Translations under genes and position numbers: made by a program
Shown: piece after piece, positions 24,798-33,526 of the stretch
Layout: every line of letters starts with the position of its first letter
How positions within the stretch are numbered: the first letter of the stretch is position 1
Notes under the pieces: model-generated
What the model was told of the DNA's origin: nothing
The model's input: the letters and a program-made list of their open reading frames with translations, nothing else
Database searches by the model: none
Assembly (NCBI GenBank): GCA_017379935.1
Contig: JAFNVC010000028.1
Location: 1 to 64,000, forward strand
DNA length: 64,000 bases
DNA from: Clostridia bacterium
Lineage (GTDB): Bacteria; Bacillota; Clostridia; Oscillospirales; Acutalibacteraceae
Direction of reading: 5' to 3'

Positions 24798-25742
24798 ATG
24801 AAAGAAACGATTGTAAAATCAGTTATAGCTATGCTTTGTGTTATTGCGATTTGTATCACATCGTCGGCAGCTGTCGGCAAATACAGCGATGCTCTTATTG
24901 AGGCGGCAAAGCTTTCGGGCAGCACCTCTGCGGTCGGCGGCGGTACGGCTGAGAATGACACTGATACAGTAACACCCGATATCCCGACAGATGAAACGGA
25001 TGAAGCCGTTACTGACGCTCCCGCTGACGGCACGGATACTGTCCCCGAGGAAAACACACAGCCGGATGCTTCCGCTCCGGATACGGGCGTGACACAGCCC
25101 GAAAAGGACGAGACGGCGAATGCTCCGACATCTTACTCAAGGGAGCAGGCTGTCAGATTTTATACCGACAGTATGAAAAAATCCTTCACCGCACCGAAAA
25201 CAACAATCAAAGCAACCCAGACAATCGGAATCAGCGTTGATGAGATGGATCCGAAGATGGCTGAAAAGCTTGCAAAGAAGATTGTCAATGCTTATGCCAA
25301 GACTACGGAAAGCACGCGAAGCTTCGCCAAGGGAATTGCAACCGATGACGGTGAGGGCAAGGCGTCGGATCACGTTTTCCCCGCAGACCTTGACCCGAAG
25401 GGTGCAAAGACTGCGACGGTTACGAAGAAGGGCAACGATTATGAAATCAATATTCTGGTTGTACCCGAGGATGCTACGCTTGAAAAATTCCCCGTTTACA
25501 ACAGACAGTGCTCCTTCCCGCTCAACCTTGCAACGGTTGACCTCTTCGGTCTGACGATTACGCAGGCGGACTTCACCTACGAGGGAACAAAAATCAAGGC
25601 AACCGTCGGCGCGGACGGATATGTGAAATATGCGGAGGTTTATATGCCTCTTGCAGGTAAGGGCGGCGGAAACTTCATCGGTATCGGCGGCAGTGCAACC
25701 GTATCGGGATATATGAAGAAAACAGCAACATTTACATACTGA
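24798..25742 (+). CDS. Secreted protein, paralogue of 22944-23930
   Basis: The 314-residue protein shares its first 40 residues closely with the protein at 22944-23930 (both begin MKETI, then KSV, and continue to a YSDA element). It then has an acidic Thr/Pro/Asp linker (about 50-115) and a beta-rich C-terminal domain (about 118-314). That domain keeps the same order of elements (KGNDYEINI, then GADGYVKYAEVYMPL) but little identity. Function is unknown. GGGGGT precedes the ATG at 24798; an earlier in-frame ATG overlaps the promoter. A strong hairpin follows the stop. Confidence 0.72.
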   Translation: MKETIVKSVIAMLCVIAICITSSAAVGKYSDALIEAAKLSGSTSAVGGGTAENDTDTVTPDIPTDETDEAVTDAPADGTDTVPEENTQPDASAPDTGVTQPEKDETANAPTSYSREQAVRFYTDSMKKSFTAPKTTIKATQTIGISVDEMDPKMAEKLAKKIVNAYAKTTESTRSFAKGIATDDGEGKASDHVFPADLDPKGAKTATVTKKGNDYEINILVVPEDATLEKFPVYNRQCSFPLNLATVDLFGLTITQADFTYEGTKIKATVGADGYVKYAEVYMPLAGKGGGNFIGIGGSATVSGYMKKTATFTY

Positions 25743-25747
25743 TAAAA

Positions 25748-25781
25748 AACAACGGAGACAGCCTGAGCCGTCTCCGTTGTT
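25748..25781. terminator. Bidirectional terminator
   Basis: AACAACGGAGAC and GTCTCCGTTGTT form a 12-bp perfect stem. T runs lie on both sides, so it serves both the gene at 24798 and the small minus-strand gene at 25799. Confidence 0.88.
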
Positions 25782-25798
25782 TACTCTATTTACTTAAA

Positions 25799-25918
25799 TT
25801 ATGCTGCAAAGTTTGCGAAGAATTCCTTGATGATATCAAGAATACCAGCTGCTTCGAACTCGCCAAGGAAAGCAAGAAGCTCTTCTACCATTGCAAGAAT
25901 CTGTGCTACGAAATCCAT
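25799..25918 (-). CDS. 39-residue acidic amphipathic peptide
   Basis: I know no family for this peptide. The sequence starts MDFVAQILAMVEELLAFLGE and ends LDIIKEFFANFAA. It is rich in Leu, Ile, Phe and Ala, has six or more acidic residues and a single lysine, and should form amphipathic helices. The evidence for a real gene is contextual: GAGGAGG stands nine bases before the ATG, an extended -10 promoter lies at 25966-25994, and a perfect terminator follows directly at 25748-25781. The transcript would be only about 200 nt. It may be membrane-associated; a toxin, signal or leader role cannot be separated by sequence. Confidence 0.7.
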   Translation of the reverse strand: MDFVAQILAMVEELLAFLGEFEAAGILDIIKEFFANFAA

Positions 25919-25965
25919 TATTATGTTCCTCCTCAATAGTGTCAGCCGTTCCCGACTGCATAAAT

Positions 25966-25994
25966 ATAATAGCATAAAAAATTGCAACAATCAA
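25966..25994 (-). promoter_or_regulatory. Promoter of the 39-residue peptide gene
   Basis: Minus-strand TTGATT (25989-25994), 17-bp spacer and TATTAT (25966-25971) with an upstream TGC (extended -10). Confidence 0.65.
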
Positions 25995-26012
25995 TTCGCA
26001 CAATAACAGAAA

Positions 26013-26046
26013 AAACAACGGCAATGCTTAGACATAGCCGTTGTTT
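26013..26046 (-). terminator. Terminator of the radical SAM gene
   Basis: AAACAACGGC and GCCGTTGTTT form a 10-bp stem with a T run on the minus-strand side. Confidence 0.8.
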
Positions 26047-26055
26047 TGTATAATA

Positions 26056-27486
26056 TCACCTAACAATATCGTCAAGTTTTTCCTTCATCGCGCGTTCTGT
26101 ATCGCGATAATATTGTGTTTTTGGGTTAGGATGCTTGTTTTCTGCCCATAATTTATCGGCAACGGGCTGCCATTCCTTTGAGAACTTGTCGCATTTTGCA
26201 CAAAGATGCTCAACGCCCTCCTGATTGATAAGGTCGGTTGACTTTGCGCCCGTTATCTGAATGATTTTTCTCAGACAGTCGGGGTTTTCGAGCATCGGAC
26301 AGGGACGCAGATGATTGTCGTTGAACGGCTGGTTGTGGTGGAAAGCCATAAACAACGGACTCTGCAGTGCCTCGAGGATTGTATGGGTGCGGATATTTGA
26401 ATCCGAGAAATGCACGAAAACGCAGGGCTCCATATCGCCCGCGGAGTTGATGTGGAAATAGTTTCTTCCGCCCGCGATGCAACCGCCGACATATTCGCCG
26501 TCGTTCTGGAAATCCATAACGAACATCGGCTTGCCCGTCTTGCTGTTGCGGACTCTTTTAAGCCAGTTGTACATAAACGTTCTCTGCTCGGGCGAGGGGA
26601 TAAGCTCAACGTCGGCATTTGTTCCGACGGGCATATAGTTGAAATAAAGACCGAACTTGACACCCTTGGAAATCATAAGGTCAAGGAAGCTGTCGCTTGT
26701 GACCTCGTCGATGTTCTTTGCTGTATAGCAGACGGAAATACCGTAAAGGCATCCGTTTTTCTGCAGAAGGTCAAGCGCCTTGACAGATGTTTCGTAAGCA
26801 CCTTCGCCGCGGCGGTAGTCGTTCGTTTCCTCTGAGCCCTCAATGCTGATTGCGAGCGCGAGGTTGCCGACATCCTTCATATCCTCACAGAATTTCTGAT
26901 CGATGAGTGTTGCGTTGGTGTACGCAAGGAAGGTGCAGTTCGGATGCTTGCGGCAGAGCTTTAAAATATCGTTCTTACGGATGAGCGGCTCACCGCCCGT
27001 GAACATATAAAGGTGAGTGCCGAGCGCCACGCCCTGAGTTACAATGCTGTCAAGCTCATCATAGCTGAGGTTGAACTTGTGACCGTATTCAGCCGACCAG
27101 CAGCCCTTGCATTTGAGGTTGCAGGCGCTTGTCGGGTCGAGAAGAATGATGAACGGAATGTTGCAGTTATATTTCTCTCTGTTCTCACGGACAGCCTTCG
27201 TGCCGTGATAGCCTGCGCCGAGAGCAAAGGAAAGGAACATCTTTTTGAGATTTTCGCGGTCAACATCGTTGACAAATTTCATCGCATAGTCAAACCAGAC
27301 GTTGTCCTCGTCGTTAAGGGCTGCACGGAATGAGTCAAAAACCTTTTTCGGGAAGGTTTTTCCCGAGATCTTTTCAGCGATGTTTACAAGCTTGATAATG
27401 TTCGCCGCAGGGTCCTTGTCGATATACCTGAGCGTTTTGTCAAGGATAATGCTTGCGCCGAATCGCAAAAGCTTTTCTTTGTTCAA
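26056..27486 (-). CDS. Radical SAM protein
   Basis: The 476-residue protein has an N-terminal helical region of about 110 residues and a radical SAM barrel. The cluster motif is CNLKCKGC (C122, C126, C129), and FTGGEPL is the SAM-binding element. A cysteine-rich C-terminal region (CPMLENPDCLRKI, then CAKCDKF) suggests a SPASM-like auxiliary cluster. It should generate a 5'-deoxyadenosyl radical, but the substrate is unknown. I place the start at a TTG (27484-27486) because GGAGGT ends seven bases upstream; an in-frame TTG at 27507 lies before this ribosome site. It is monocistronic and divergent from the secreted phosphoesterase gene. Confidence 0.85.
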   Translation of the reverse strand: MNKEKLLRFGASIILDKTLRYIDKDPAANIIKLVNIAEKISGKTFPKKVFDSFRAALNDEDNVWFDYAMKFVNDVDRENLKKMFLSFALGAGYHGTKAVRENREKYNCNIPFIILLDPTSACNLKCKGCWSAEYGHKFNLSYDELDSIVTQGVALGTHLYMFTGGEPLIRKNDILKLCRKHPNCTFLAYTNATLIDQKFCEDMKDVGNLALAISIEGSEETNDYRRGEGAYETSVKALDLLQKNGCLYGISVCYTAKNIDEVTSDSFLDLMISKGVKFGLYFNYMPVGTNADVELIPSPEQRTFMYNWLKRVRNSKTGKPMFVMDFQNDGEYVGGCIAGGRNYFHINSAGDMEPCVFVHFSDSNIRTHTILEALQSPLFMAFHHNQPFNDNHLRPCPMLENPDCLRKIIQITGAKSTDLINQEGVEHLCAKCDKFSKEWQPVADKLWAENKHPNPKTQYYRDTERAMKEKLDDIVR

Positions 27487-27616
27487 TTCCGTCACCTCCC
27501 ATAACAATATTCTTATTTATTTTCGCACATTTCACGTTCATTGTCAACCTTAAATAATTACACCTATGTATATTTTTGGCAATTTGACAAAATTATTCAG
27601 GTTAGGGGAATGTTTG

Positions 27617-27645
27617 TTGACTTTGAAATTTTTTTGATTTATAAT
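27617..27645 (+). promoter_or_regulatory. Promoter of the phosphoesterase gene
   Basis: TTGACT (27617-27622) and perfect TATAAT (27640-27645), 17-bp spacer. Confidence 0.8.
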
Positions 27646-27677
27646 TATTGAGTAAGTAAATTTACGGAGGTTTTGTT

Positions 27678-28853
27678 ATGAAAAAAGTATTAAGCGTTTT
27701 TCTTGCAATCGTTATGTGCTTCGCTATTGCGATTCCGGCTTTTGCAGTAAACACAAAGAGTGATCTTCAGTTCGGCGCTGACGGAAAGTTCAAGATTATG
27801 CAGCTCGGTGACACTCAGGATATGATCCTTAAGGATGTTGCTGAAATCAAGCTTATCGAAGCAGCGCTTGCTCAGGAGCAGCCTGATCTCCTTGTATTTA
27901 CAGGTGACCAGCTCACAGACTTCTTCCCGGGTGCAACTGAGGACGGACTTAAGAAATGTCTTTCAAATCTTTTTGATATTATTGACAGCTACGATATCCC
28001 GTTCATTGTAACTTTCGGTAACCACGACCACGATTACGAGGATTTCTTCACACTCGAGGAGCAGCTCGCTTTCTATCAGCAGTATGAAAACTGCATCGTT
28101 CCCGAGGATCGTTTTAATCCCGGCACATATAATATGCCGATTATGTCTTCGGACGGTAAGAGCATTGCATTCAATATCTATATGATGGATACCAACAACA
28201 AGCGTGCAGACAGCGACCTTCTCACAGGCTACGAGGGTGTTAAGCCCGAGCAGGTTGAGTGGTACAGAGAGACAAGTGACGCTCTCAAGGCTGCAAACGG
28301 CGGCAAGACAGTTCCGTCACTTCTTTTCCAGCACATCCCCGTTAAGGAAATCTATCAGTTCCTTGAAAAGGTTTCATTCAGCGAGGCAGGCGACGATGCT
28401 GTGTTCAGCATTGACGAGTTTGCATGGTTCAAGCTCAACGATAAGGTGATCGAGGGCGTGCTCGGTGAGGTTCCCTGCTCAGAGCCGCTTGAAAGCCACA
28501 CAGGCCAGTATCAGGCTTGGGTTGAAAAGGGCGATATCGTAGGCGCTTTCTTTGGTCACGACCATGTTAACAGCTTCCGCGGCAAGACAGATGACGGTAT
28601 TGTTATGGGCTACAACGGCGGTACAGGCTTCAGCTCATACGGCAGAGGCGGCGACCGTTCAGTCAGAATTTTTGAAATCGACGAAAACGATCCCGCAAAC
28701 TACGAGACATACGAGCTTACCTTCAACGAGATGGTAATGGATATTCCGTTCTATTTCCTTGATGCGTTCTCACCCGTAATGGTTACGGTTCTCGGCAAGC
28801 TTCTCAAGGTTCTTCTTCCGGGCTTCCTCTGGGATCTTATCCTCGGCGCATAA
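27678..28853 (+). CDS. Secreted calcineurin-like metallophosphoesterase
   Basis: The 391-residue protein has a signal peptide ending near PAFAV (about 24). The dimetal phosphoesterase blocks are present in order: LGDTQD, FTGDQLTD, FGNHDHD, LFQHIP and FFGHDHVN. The first block has GDTQ in place of the usual GDxH, as in some Dcr2-like members. It should hydrolyse phosphomonoesters or diesters outside the membrane. The C-terminal 25 residues are hydrophobic (VLGKLLKVLLPGFLWDLIL) and might anchor it. The start has ACGGAGG upstream. It is a single-gene unit. Confidence 0.85.
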   Translation: MKKVLSVFLAIVMCFAIAIPAFAVNTKSDLQFGADGKFKIMQLGDTQDMILKDVAEIKLIEAALAQEQPDLLVFTGDQLTDFFPGATEDGLKKCLSNLFDIIDSYDIPFIVTFGNHDHDYEDFFTLEEQLAFYQQYENCIVPEDRFNPGTYNMPIMSSDGKSIAFNIYMMDTNNKRADSDLLTGYEGVKPEQVEWYRETSDALKAANGGKTVPSLLFQHIPVKEIYQFLEKVSFSEAGDDAVFSIDEFAWFKLNDKVIEGVLGEVPCSEPLESHTGQYQAWVEKGDIVGAFFGHDHVNSFRGKTDDGIVMGYNGGTGFSSYGRGGDRSVRIFEIDENDPANYETYELTFNEMVMDIPFYFLDAFSPVMVTVLGKLLKVLLPGFLWDLILGA

Positions 28854-28869
28854 TTTGATGTAAAAAATT

Positions 28870-28895
28870 AAGGCACTCTCCGCGGAGAGTGCCTT
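28870..28895. terminator. Perfect hairpin terminator
   Basis: AAGGCACTCTCCG and CGGAGAGTGCCTT are exact inverted repeats followed by TTGTT. Confidence 0.88.
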
Positions 28896-28907
28896 TTGTT
28901 ATGCTTA

Positions 28908-29525
28908 TCAGTCCTCAAAATAGCTCCTGACAAATTTTGCAAGGGACGGGACGAACGATTTTATGTTCATATCCGTTGTATTGATGCAAAGGTGATAGTT
29001 TTCCTTTGCGCCCCACGTCCTGTCGGTGATGATCTTGCGCTGTCTCTTTCTGCCCGCATCGACCTGCTTGATTTTTCGTGCAAGCTCCTTGTCGTTATAT
29101 TGCTCATTCACCGGAGCGCGCCAGCGGCATCTTCTGAGTTTGGATTCCATTGAAGCGTATACGAAAAGGTTAAGCGGCTTGTAATCCTCGAGGATAACGT
29201 CCGCACTTCGTCCGACGATAACCATATCCTTTCCGCTTTCTGCAAGCGAGCGGATGATTTTCTGCTCCGCGACGAGCAGGGCGGTCATATTCTGCTGGAT
29301 GACGTCGTTGTAGATGAAGGTTCTGCCGAACGTCACGGGAAGGCTGATTGCAAAATTACCGCTGAGCATATTTTCAACATAGCTTTCGTCGAGACTGCTT
29401 TCCTTTGCAACCTGTTCAAGAATTTCTCTGTCGTAATATTCGAAGCCGAGCTCATCTGCGAGCCTTTTTCCGACCTCGCGGCCTCCGCTTGCGAATTCAC
29501 GGCTGACGGTAATGATTTTTGCCAT
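28908..29525 (-). CDS. Cytidylate-kinase-like nucleotide kinase
   Basis: The 205-residue protein matches the cytidylate kinase-like family often found beside other enzymes in Clostridia. It begins MAKIITVSREFASGGREVG, in which the SGGREVG loop takes the place of a P-loop, and also has VIVGRSAD and a YEHL-like LHCINTTD region near the end (YHLCINTTD). Length is close to Cmk, but a regulatory or other phosphotransfer role is possible. GGAGGT stands seven bases before the ATG at 29523-29525. It follows the permease gene by 15 bp and is probably in the same operon. Confidence 0.8.
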   Translation of the reverse strand: MAKIITVSREFASGGREVGKRLADELGFEYYDREILEQVAKESSLDESYVENMLSGNFAISLPVTFGRTFIYNDVIQQNMTALLVAEQKIIRSLAESGKDMVIVGRSADVILEDYKPLNLFVYASMESKLRRCRWRAPVNEQYNDKELARKIKQVDAGRKRQRKIITDRTWGAKENYHLCINTTDMNIKSFVPSLAKFVRSYFED

Positions 29526-29540
29526 AACATACACCTCCGC

Positions 29541-30758
29541 TTATTTTCTCAGAAGCTTTTTCAACAGACCGGGCTTCGGCTCCTCTGAGCTTTCACCGAT
29601 ATCATCGGTGGGCTTCCAGAGGTGGATAACACCCTCGTCGTTGAGAAGCTTGACAATGATTATCATAATCGGTACAAGGAAGATACCGATAAAACCGAAT
29701 AACTGCGAGCCGACATACATACCCATAAGAGTTATGAAGGACGGAAGACCTACCGTTCCGCCGACGATTTTCGGCTCGATTACCTGACGGACAACGTAGA
29801 TGATTGCATAGATTATGAACAGTCCGATTGCAAGACCTATCCTGCCTGTTATCAGCGAGTAAATCGCCCACGGAATCATAAACGTACCCGTTCCGAGTAC
29901 GGGAAGAATATCAAGAAGGGCGACGATGATTGAAATAATGATGATGTTTCCGCCGTCATAAAGTCCGAGAAGGGAAAGGATATTCAGACCGATGAATATT
30001 TCTGTTCCCGTGATGCAGATGATCAGTGCGTATGAGTGGAAAAGCTTGCCGAGTGATTGGAAAACAACGCGCTTACTTATTGAAAGCTTGCGCTTATGCT
30101 CGTCAGAGAGCTGCTTTTTGATGAAGCCCGCAATCCAGTCGTAATCAGCCGCCATAAAGCAGGACGAAAGGATGCAGATGATGATTGCGACAAAAACGGA
30201 AGGGATTCTCTTTGCCGTGCTCCACAGACCGCTGAGCGGAGTTGTGAGCGTTGAAAGTGAGAGCTTTTCGTCACCTGAAGCCGATCCGACGATTGTTGCG
30301 GCAATTTCGGTTGCACTCTTTTCGCGGATAAGGTCAAACCAGTTGCCTGCCGCGGTGACGAATTTTGCTTCGGCTTTATCGGGAAGGAACTGTGCTGTGC
30401 CGATAACCCAGTTTTTGATATCGTCAATCAGGCTCGGCAGGTCAGTTATTTTTGCGGTGATAAAATCAATCGTGTTTTTGATAACGTCAACGAGCTTCAT
30501 TCCCAGAAGGGAGATTATTCCGCCCGCAAGCACAAACAACAGAAGGATGAGAACGGTGGAGGTTATCCCTTTTTTCAGCTTCGTTTTCCTTACAAGGAAG
30601 TTAGCGGGCTTCTGTACGATGACTGCAAGCAGAAGTGCGAGCAGAAACGGAAAAAATATCCAGAAGCAGTACCTGACGAAAAGATAGCCGAGTCCGAGTA
30701 TCATAGCGAGGTAAACGATGTTGATAATCCGTCCTCGCCTTAGTTCAATCTTGTCCAT
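29541..30758 (-). CDS. AI-2E family permease, YtvI-like
   Basis: The 405-residue membrane protein has about eight hydrophobic segments and the AI-2E/TqsA family signature in its C-terminal half (DILPVLGTGTFMIPWAIY, then IEPKIVGGTVGLPSF). The Firmicutes branch includes YtvI, a sporulation membrane protein. Members are proposed exporters or sodium/proton antiporters; the substrate is not known. GAGGTG precedes the ATG at 30758, which is favoured over an in-frame start 15 bp upstream. Confidence 0.85.
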   Translation of the reverse strand: MDKIELRRGRIINIVYLAMILGLGYLFVRYCFWIFFPFLLALLLAVIVQKPANFLVRKTKLKKGITSTVLILLLFVLAGGIISLLGMKLVDVIKNTIDFITAKITDLPSLIDDIKNWVIGTAQFLPDKAEAKFVTAAGNWFDLIREKSATEIAATIVGSASGDEKLSLSTLTTPLSGLWSTAKRIPSVFVAIIICILSSCFMAADYDWIAGFIKKQLSDEHKRKLSISKRVVFQSLGKLFHSYALIICITGTEIFIGLNILSLLGLYDGGNIIIISIIVALLDILPVLGTGTFMIPWAIYSLITGRIGLAIGLFIIYAIIYVVRQVIEPKIVGGTVGLPSFITLMGMYVGSQLFGFIGIFLVPIMIIIVKLLNDEGVIHLWKPTDDIGESSEEPKPGLLKKLLRK

Positions 30759-30942
30759 AAAAATGCACCTCATTTCATTTACACTTTCCCTGTTTATCTT
30801 TATCTTATACCAAATTGAACTTCAATGCAATTAAAAAGATATGAATTTTTTTCAAAAAAGGTAAGATTTTTTCAAATTTACTCTTTATTATTTTTAATAT
30901 TTATGTTACACTACTTGAGTATGTAGCAAGGAGTGAAAAAAT

Positions 30943-32175
30943 ATGGAAATAGCAATTATGGGCTACGGTGTTGTAGGCTCGGGTGTTGCACAGGTTATTT
31001 CGATGAATAATCAGAGCATTGCCGAAAAGAGTCTGCAGGATTCTTTAAACGTAAAATATATTCTTGACCTCAGGGATTTCCCCGGTGACGAGAATGAAAG
31101 CAAGCTCGTAAAGGATTTCAACATCATCCTTAACGACCCCGACGTTAAAATCGTTGTCGAGGCGATGGGCGGTCTTAATCCTGCTTTCGATTTCGTTTCC
31201 GCTTGCCTTAAGGCAGGCAAGAGCGTTGCAACCTCCAACAAGGAGCTTGTTGCGGCAAAGGGCGATATTCTTCTCAAGTTAGCGGAGGAAAACAACGCAA
31301 ACTTTATGTTCGAGGCTTCCGTCGGCGGCGGTATTCCCGTTATCCGTCCCCTCGCACAGTGTCTTGCGGCTAACAGAGTTGACGAGGTTGCAGGTATCCT
31401 TAACGGTACAACAAACTTCATCCTTACGATGATGATTTATAACTCAATGAGCTTTGAGGATGCGCTCAGACTTGCGCAGGATAACGGCTATGCGGAAAAG
31501 GACCCGACAGCAGATATCGAGGGCTTCGATGCCTGCCGCAAGATCTGTATTCTCGCGTCTCTCGCATTCGGCAAGCACGTTTTCCCCGAAAGCGTTTATA
31601 CAGAGGGTATTACAAAAATCACTCTCGAGGACGTTGAATATGCACGCTCATGGGGCGGCGTAATCAAGCTTCTCGGCAGAGCAAAGCGTATCGGCGATAA
31701 AATCTCCGCTATGGTCAGCCCTGCATTTGTCCGCAACGAGAGTATTCTTTCAGGCGTAAACGATGTTTTTAACGCTGTCTTTGTCCGCGGTAATGCGGTC
31801 GGCGACTGTGCCTTCTACGGCAGAGGCGCTGGCAAGCTTGCAACTGCAAGTGCTGTTGTGGCTGACGTTATCGACTGTGCGCGCCATATCGAAAAGCGCA
31901 AGGTCTTCGGCTGGGGCGATGCGATTGAAAATTATGTTGTTGACCATAAGACCGTCGAAGCATCATATTACGTCCGCGCAAGGGGCGACAAGGTATTCGC
32001 ACTCAGAAGGGCAGAAGAAATCTTCGGTGATATCAGCATCCTCGCCCGTGAGAATGCACCCGAGGACGAATTTGCATTCGTAACCCCCGTCAAGGCGGAG
32101 GGCGAGCTTGACGCAATGCTCGCAAAGCTTGAGGATATTGAAATCCTCTCAAAAATCAGAGTAGAAAATTATTGA
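30943..32175 (+). CDS. hom: Homoserine dehydrogenase
   Basis: The enzyme reduces aspartate semialdehyde to homoserine with NAD(P)H in the threonine and methionine pathway. The 410-residue protein has the nucleotide loop MGYGVVGSGVAQV near the start, the catalytic region FEASVGGGIPVI with SNKELVAAKG, and the family signature GILNGTTNFIL. A short C-terminal domain (about 330-410) is in the place of the usual ACT domain. AAGGAGTG stands before the ATG. The lysC gene follows after 20 bp, so the two form an operon. Confidence 0.95.
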   Translation: MEIAIMGYGVVGSGVAQVISMNNQSIAEKSLQDSLNVKYILDLRDFPGDENESKLVKDFNIILNDPDVKIVVEAMGGLNPAFDFVSACLKAGKSVATSNKELVAAKGDILLKLAEENNANFMFEASVGGGIPVIRPLAQCLAANRVDEVAGILNGTTNFILTMMIYNSMSFEDALRLAQDNGYAEKDPTADIEGFDACRKICILASLAFGKHVFPESVYTEGITKITLEDVEYARSWGGVIKLLGRAKRIGDKISAMVSPAFVRNESILSGVNDVFNAVFVRGNAVGDCAFYGRGAGKLATASAVVADVIDCARHIEKRKVFGWGDAIENYVVDHKTVEASYYVRARGDKVFALRRAEEIFGDISILARENAPEDEFAFVTPVKAEGELDAMLAKLEDIEILSKIRVENY

Positions 32176-32195
32176 TATAAAGTGGTGAATTAATT

Positions 32196-33404
32196 ATGGG
32201 ACTTATCGTTCAGAAATTCGGCGGCAGCTCAGTTGCTAATGCCGAGCGTGTGATGAATGTCGCTAAAATCGTTACTGACACTTACAAGCAGGGCAACGAC
32301 GTTGTTGTTGTTGTTTCCGCTCAGGGTGACACAACTGACGACCTCATCGCAAAGGCAAAGGAAATCAACCCCGGCGCTCCCAAGCGTGAGATGGATATGC
32401 TTATGGCAGCAGGTGAGCAGATTTCAATCGCTCTTCTTGCAATGGCTATCGAAAAGCTTGGCTACAACGCAATCTCTCTTCTCGGCTGGCAGGCAGGCTT
32501 CAGCACAGATTCCGTTTACTCTGCTGCAAGAATCAAGAAGGTAGACACAAAGCGCCTCAAGACGGAGCTCGGCAACAAGAAGATTGTTATCGTTGCAGGC
32601 TTCCAGGGACTTAACAAGTACGATGACGTTACAACTCTCGGCCGCGGCGGCTCAGATACAAGCGCAGTTGCAATCGCAGCAGCTCTTCACGCTGACAAGT
32701 GCCAGATCTTTACTGACGTTGACGGCGTTTACACGGCAGACCCGAGAAAGGTCAAGAATGCTCAGAGACTTTCTGAAATCACTTATGACGAGATGCTTGA
32801 GCTTGCAACCCTCGGTGCACAGGTTCTTAACAACCGTTCAGTTGAAATGGCTAAAAAATACAACGTACAGCTTGAGGTTATTTCAAGCCTTAACCCGATT
32901 CCGGGCACAATGGTAAAGGAGACAGCTAAAATGGAAAAAATGTTAGTAAGAGGCGTTACAAAGGACGCAGACGCTTCAAGAATTTCAATCACAGGTCTTA
33001 ACGATGTTCCCGGCGTTGCTTTCAAAATTTTTGCAAGCCTTGCTGCAAAGAACATCAACGTTGATATCATCCTTCAGTCAGTCGGCCGTGACGGCACAAA
33101 GGACATCGCATTCACAGTAAGCGAGGGTCACGCTGACGAGGCAGTTGAAGCAATCAACAATCTTCCCTTCATCGGTGATGCAAAGGTTGTCCGCGATGAT
33201 ACAATCGCAAAGATTTCTGTTGTAGGTGCAGGTATGGAGACACATCCGGGCACAGCATCAACAATGTTTGAGGCTCTCTTTAATCAGGACATCAACATCC
33301 AGATGATTTCTACAAGCGAAATCAAGATTTCTGTTCTCATCGACCGTAAGGACGCTGACAAAGCAGTTGCTGCTGTTCACGAGGCTTTCTTCGGTAACGA
33401 CTGA
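32196..33404 (+). CDS. lysC: Aspartate kinase
   Basis: Aspartate kinase phosphorylates aspartate as the first step to lysine, threonine and methionine. The 402-residue protein has KFGGSSVAN at 7-15, an amino-acid-kinase domain with FTDVDGVYTADPR, and two C-terminal ACT domains (about 265-402). These usually bind lysine or threonine as feedback inhibitors. The length matches single-function Firmicutes enzymes. It follows hom closely and is ended by a strong terminator. No riboswitch or T-box is visible upstream of the pair. Confidence 0.96.
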   Translation: MGLIVQKFGGSSVANAERVMNVAKIVTDTYKQGNDVVVVVSAQGDTTDDLIAKAKEINPGAPKREMDMLMAAGEQISIALLAMAIEKLGYNAISLLGWQAGFSTDSVYSAARIKKVDTKRLKTELGNKKIVIVAGFQGLNKYDDVTTLGRGGSDTSAVAIAAALHADKCQIFTDVDGVYTADPRKVKNAQRLSEITYDEMLELATLGAQVLNNRSVEMAKKYNVQLEVISSLNPIPGTMVKETAKMEKMLVRGVTKDADASRISITGLNDVPGVAFKIFASLAAKNINVDIILQSVGRDGTKDIAFTVSEGHADEAVEAINNLPFIGDAKVVRDDTIAKISVVGAGMETHPGTASTMFEALFNQDINIQMISTSEIKISVLIDRKDADKAVAAVHEAFFGND

Positions 33405-33419
33405 TAATAAAATCATACA

Positions 33420-33449
33420 AAACTGCACGGCTTTGTCTGTGCAGTTTTT
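33420..33449 (+). terminator. Terminator of hom-lysC
   Basis: AAACTGCAC and GTGCAGTTT form the stem, followed by TTC. Confidence 0.8.
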
Positions 33450-33453
33450 CTTA

Positions 33454-33482
33454 TTGCATTTTTAAGGGGAATAAAGTAAAAT
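33454..33482 (+). promoter_or_regulatory. Promoter of the GH2 gene
   Basis: TTGCAT (33454-33459) and TAAAAT (33477-33482), 17-bp spacer. Confidence 0.6.
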
Positions 33483-33526
33483 ATATAAGTAAAGTTATGC
33501 ACTCATTTCAGTTTGGAGGAAGAACT

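Noticed and set aside
30774-30942. Riboswitch or T-box ahead of hom-lysC
   Set aside because: The gap is short and AT-rich, with no T-box sequence, lysine-riboswitch core or terminator/antiterminator pair visible.
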